A stretch of 7,638 nucleotides of DNA from Candidatus Sabulitectum sp. (lineage in GTDB: Bacteria; Fermentibacterota; Fermentibacteria; Fermentibacterales; JCC-6). Below, in pieces: positions 6,453 to 7,638 of the stretch. The notes below the pieces were generated by a model. The model ran no database searches, was not told the DNA's origin, and saw nothing but the letters and a program-made list of their open reading frames with translations. The stretch covers positions 1 through 7,638 of the forward strand of contig JAGLQD010000563.1 of the NCBI GenBank assembly GCA_023136985.1, in the 5' to 3' direction. Both the position numbers and the translations under genes were made by a program. The first letter of the stretch is position 1, and each line of letters starts with the position of its first letter.

Positions 6453-7013
6453 TTACTTTACCCTCTCCATGTACTGACCGGTTCTTGTATCGACTCTGAT
6501 TTTTTCGCCTTCTTTTACAAAAAGAGGAACCTGAACCACTACACCTGTCTCAAGAGTTGCAGGTTTCGTTCCTCCGGTGGCAGTATCGCCCTTCAAACCT
6601 GGATCTGATTTCGTGATAAAAAGCTCGACAAAATTGGGAGCTTCAACCATTATGGGTCTTTCCTCCACAGAAAGCACATCAACCTGGCAATTGTCTGTAA
6701 GGTAGTTCGCGGCATTTCCAACCAGATCTGAAGAAAGATCAATTTGTTCGTAAGTGTCAGGATCCATCACAGTATACGATTCGTCGGTATGGTAAAGAAG
6801 CTGATAAATTCTTCTTTCCAGTCTGATCTCCGTGACTCGCTCTCCGGCACGCCATGTTTTATCAATCACTTTGCCGCTTACTACATCTTTCATCTTCGAT
6901 CTTACAAAAGCAGCGCCTTTACCAGGATTAACATGCTGGAATTCAATTATCTGGTAATACTTGCCTGAGATATCTAAAACCATACCTCTTCTGAAATCAT
7001 TGGATGTTGCCAT
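6453..7013 (-). CDS. efp: Elongation factor P
   Basis: At 186 residues this is full length for EF-P, which binds ribosomes stalled at polyproline stretches and promotes peptide-bond formation. The three beta-barrel domains are readable: KOW-like domain I (residues 1-64), the middle OB domain (about 65-126), and the C-terminal OB domain. The signature SDPGLKGDTATGGTKPATLE followed by VVVQVPLFV and GEKIRVDTRTGQY is almost invariant in the family. The domain I loop that reaches the peptidyl-tRNA acceptor end is NPGKGAA, with K32 at the tip. EF-Ps with lysine here are lysylated, aminopentanolylated or unmodified, while those with arginine are rhamnosylated; none of the modifying enzymes is in this window. 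The start is well supported by GGAGGT 9 bases upstream, and the gene lies 7 bases after aroQ. Linkage of aroQ and efp is a common bacterial arrangement. Confidence 0.98.
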   Translation of the reverse strand: MATSNDFRRGMVLDISGKYYQIIEFQHVNPGKGAAFVRSKMKDVVSGKVIDKTWRAGERVTEIRLERRIYQLLYHTDESYTVMDPDTYEQIDLSSDLVGNAANYLTDNCQVDVLSVEERPIMVEAPNFVELFITKSDPGLKGDTATGGTKPATLETGVVVQVPLFVKEGEKIRVDTRTGQYMERVK

Positions 7014-7020
7014 TAATTGC

Positions 7021-7458
7021 TTACCTCCGAAGCAGTTCTTTTACCGTTTCTATTGCGGATAAATATCCGTGAATACCTGCACCGGCGATGAGTACTTCAG
7101 CACCCCCTGCAGTGAGCATTCTGTGTCTGTATGGTTCTCTTCTGTGGATCTGAGAGATGTGGACCTCAATTACAGGCCCTTTGAAAGCACGCATAGAGTC
7201 CAGAATCGCAACAGATGTGTGAGAGAAACCACCTGGATTGATAATTAAGGCCTCACAGCTTTCAGAAGCTTTCTGAATCGCTGTGACCATCTGACCTTCC
7301 AGATCAAACTGTTGAAACAACACCTTGAACCCGGCGTTCCTCCCCCAGGCAGTCAGTTTCAGCCCCAGCTCCGAGGCTGTTGTATCTCCATAGATCAAAG
7401 GCTCTCTAGCCCCGAGTGATGCAAGATTTGGTCCATTAATTACCGCTATATCACTCAT
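7021..7458 (-). CDS. aroQ: 3-dehydroquinate dehydratase, type II
   Basis: At 145 residues this matches the type II enzyme, which converts 3-dehydroquinate to 3-dehydroshikimate in the cytosolic shikimate pathway and acts as a dodecamer. The N-terminal NGPNLASLG (N11), the flexible lid with GAREPLIYG (R18, Y23 as catalytic base), IINPGGFSHTSVA (N74, H80), EVHIS (H100 as acid) and R111 in REPYRHRM are all present, so every residue known to matter for catalysis is kept. Small differences from the common consensus are QFDLEGQ in place of QSNxEGE, NPGG in place of NPAA/NPGA, and SQIH in place of SNIH. The ATG shares an ATGA overlap with the stop of the preceding gene and has only a weak GAGAA upstream, so initiation is probably by re-initiation. 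It is transcribed into efp, and its last codons carry the efp ribosome-binding site. Confidence 0.97.
   Translation of the reverse strand: MSDIAVINGPNLASLGAREPLIYGDTTASELGLKLTAWGRNAGFKVLFQQFDLEGQMVTAIQKASESCEALIINPGGFSHTSVAILDSMRAFKGPVIEVHISQIHRREPYRHRMLTAGGAEVLIAGAGIHGYLSAIETVKELLRR
7023..7028 (-). promoter_or_regulatory. Shine-Dalgarno site of efp within the last codons of aroQ
   Basis: GGAGGT on the minus strand is formed from the last two arginine codons of aroQ (CGG AGG) plus the first base of its TAA stop. It lies 9 bases before the efp ATG. Ribosomes terminating aroQ would clear or directly occupy this site, so the two genes are probably translationally coupled. Confidence 0.65.
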
Positions 7459-7638
7459 TTCTCGTATGCCGATAACCCCAGATCTTCACATTCTTCCGAA
7501 GAAAAAAGGTTGAACAAACTTCGGGGAGCTCTTGACTGGTGTTCAACTGCATCTGTTGAATTCTGTGATTTACTTTGCTGGTTGTTGTCACCCGGATCAC
7601 TAGCTGTATTTTTTTGAGCTGCGAGAATAGAAGCCATT
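7455..7638 (-). CDS. Unrecognised protein, 3' end only (polar, low-complexity tail)
   Basis: A reading frame enters from the right edge and ends with TGA at 7455, overlapping the aroQ start as ATGA. About 60 codons are visible. An ATG lies at 7637, but with no sequence upstream it cannot be told whether this is a true start or an internal methionine. The visible part is polar and rich in Q, N, S, D and K up to about residue 37. It then has a short, more structured tail, RAPRSLFNLFSSEECEDLG, and ends SAYEK. This looks like a flexible linker and C-terminal peptide rather than a folded domain. I do not recognise a family. Its translational coupling to aroQ shows the two are in one operon, but the partner could be a shikimate-pathway enzyme or something unrelated. 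Confidence is for being coding, not for function. Confidence 0.6.
   Translation of the reverse strand, partial: MASILAAQKNTASDPGDNNQQSKSQNSTDAVEHQSRAPRSLFNLFSSEECEDLGLSAYEK

Noticed and set aside
6434..6460. Possible bidirectional terminator between the convergent dacB-like and efp genes
   Set aside because: The only inverted repeat is CCC-TGT-GGG with a weak extension, about 5 base pairs with a wobble, and no T-run follows on either side. It is too weak to call.
1..7638. CRISPR arrays, insertion sequences, tRNA or rRNA genes, prophage or defence-system genes
   Set aside because: No regularly spaced repeats, terminal inverted repeats, transposase motifs or RNA-gene signatures were seen; the window is filled with housekeeping and envelope-type genes.

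Overview
The window looks like a piece of bacterial chromosome from an organism with an outer-membrane-type envelope. The signs are a lipoprotein with SurA/PpiC-like architecture, a PBP4-type penicillin-binding protein and a periplasm-facing anchored protein. Base composition is moderate, by eye in the mid-40s % GC. Coding is very dense: the largest non-coding gap is about 96 bases, and no stretch over 300 bases lacks a gene. I saw no mobile element, CRISPR array, rRNA or tRNA. The protein style suggests a poorly characterised lineage, perhaps an FCB-group candidate phylum, but that is a low-confidence guess.

Region 1 (1-4999, minus strand) is a tightly packed, probably single transcription unit. 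In transcription order it holds: a lipoprotein resembling SurA/PpiC foldases (GTG start at 4999); a zinc-ribbon protein with one membrane helix and an unrecognised extracytoplasmic domain; a cytosolic M20 di-zinc peptidase; a cation diffusion facilitator (CDF) metal transporter; and the first 54 codons of a PEBP/YbhB-like gene, which runs off the left edge. The first four genes overlap one another by 1, 14 and 32 bases.

Region 2 (5000-5095) is a short divergent intergenic space. It contains two promoter-like hexamer pairs pointing in opposite directions. Each has a 17-base spacer, and their -10 elements lie almost on top of each other. One would drive the leftward foldase operon and the other the rightward dacB-like gene.

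Region 3 (5096-6433, plus strand) is a PBP4/peptidase S13 D-Ala-D-Ala carboxypeptidase with all three active-site motifs. It is the only plus-strand gene and converges on efp with a 19-base gap.

Region 4 (6453-7638, minus strand) is a second operon: the 3' end of an unrecognised gene, then aroQ (type II 3-dehydroquinate dehydratase), then efp (elongation factor P). The aroQ and efp starts look translationally coupled to their upstream genes: an ATGA overlap for aroQ, and an efp Shine-Dalgarno made from the last aroQ codons.

The divergent foldase and dacB-like genes both serve the cell envelope, so the central intergenic region may coordinate envelope protein folding with peptidoglycan trimming. 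Three consecutive genes of the leftward operon are zinc-related (zinc ribbon, di-zinc peptidase, CDF transporter), which may be functional or coincidental. Nothing here is a clear new defence or mobile system. The best candidates for undescribed biology are the zinc-ribbon/membrane/extracytoplasmic protein with its divergent foldase partner, and the atypical PEBP homologue.
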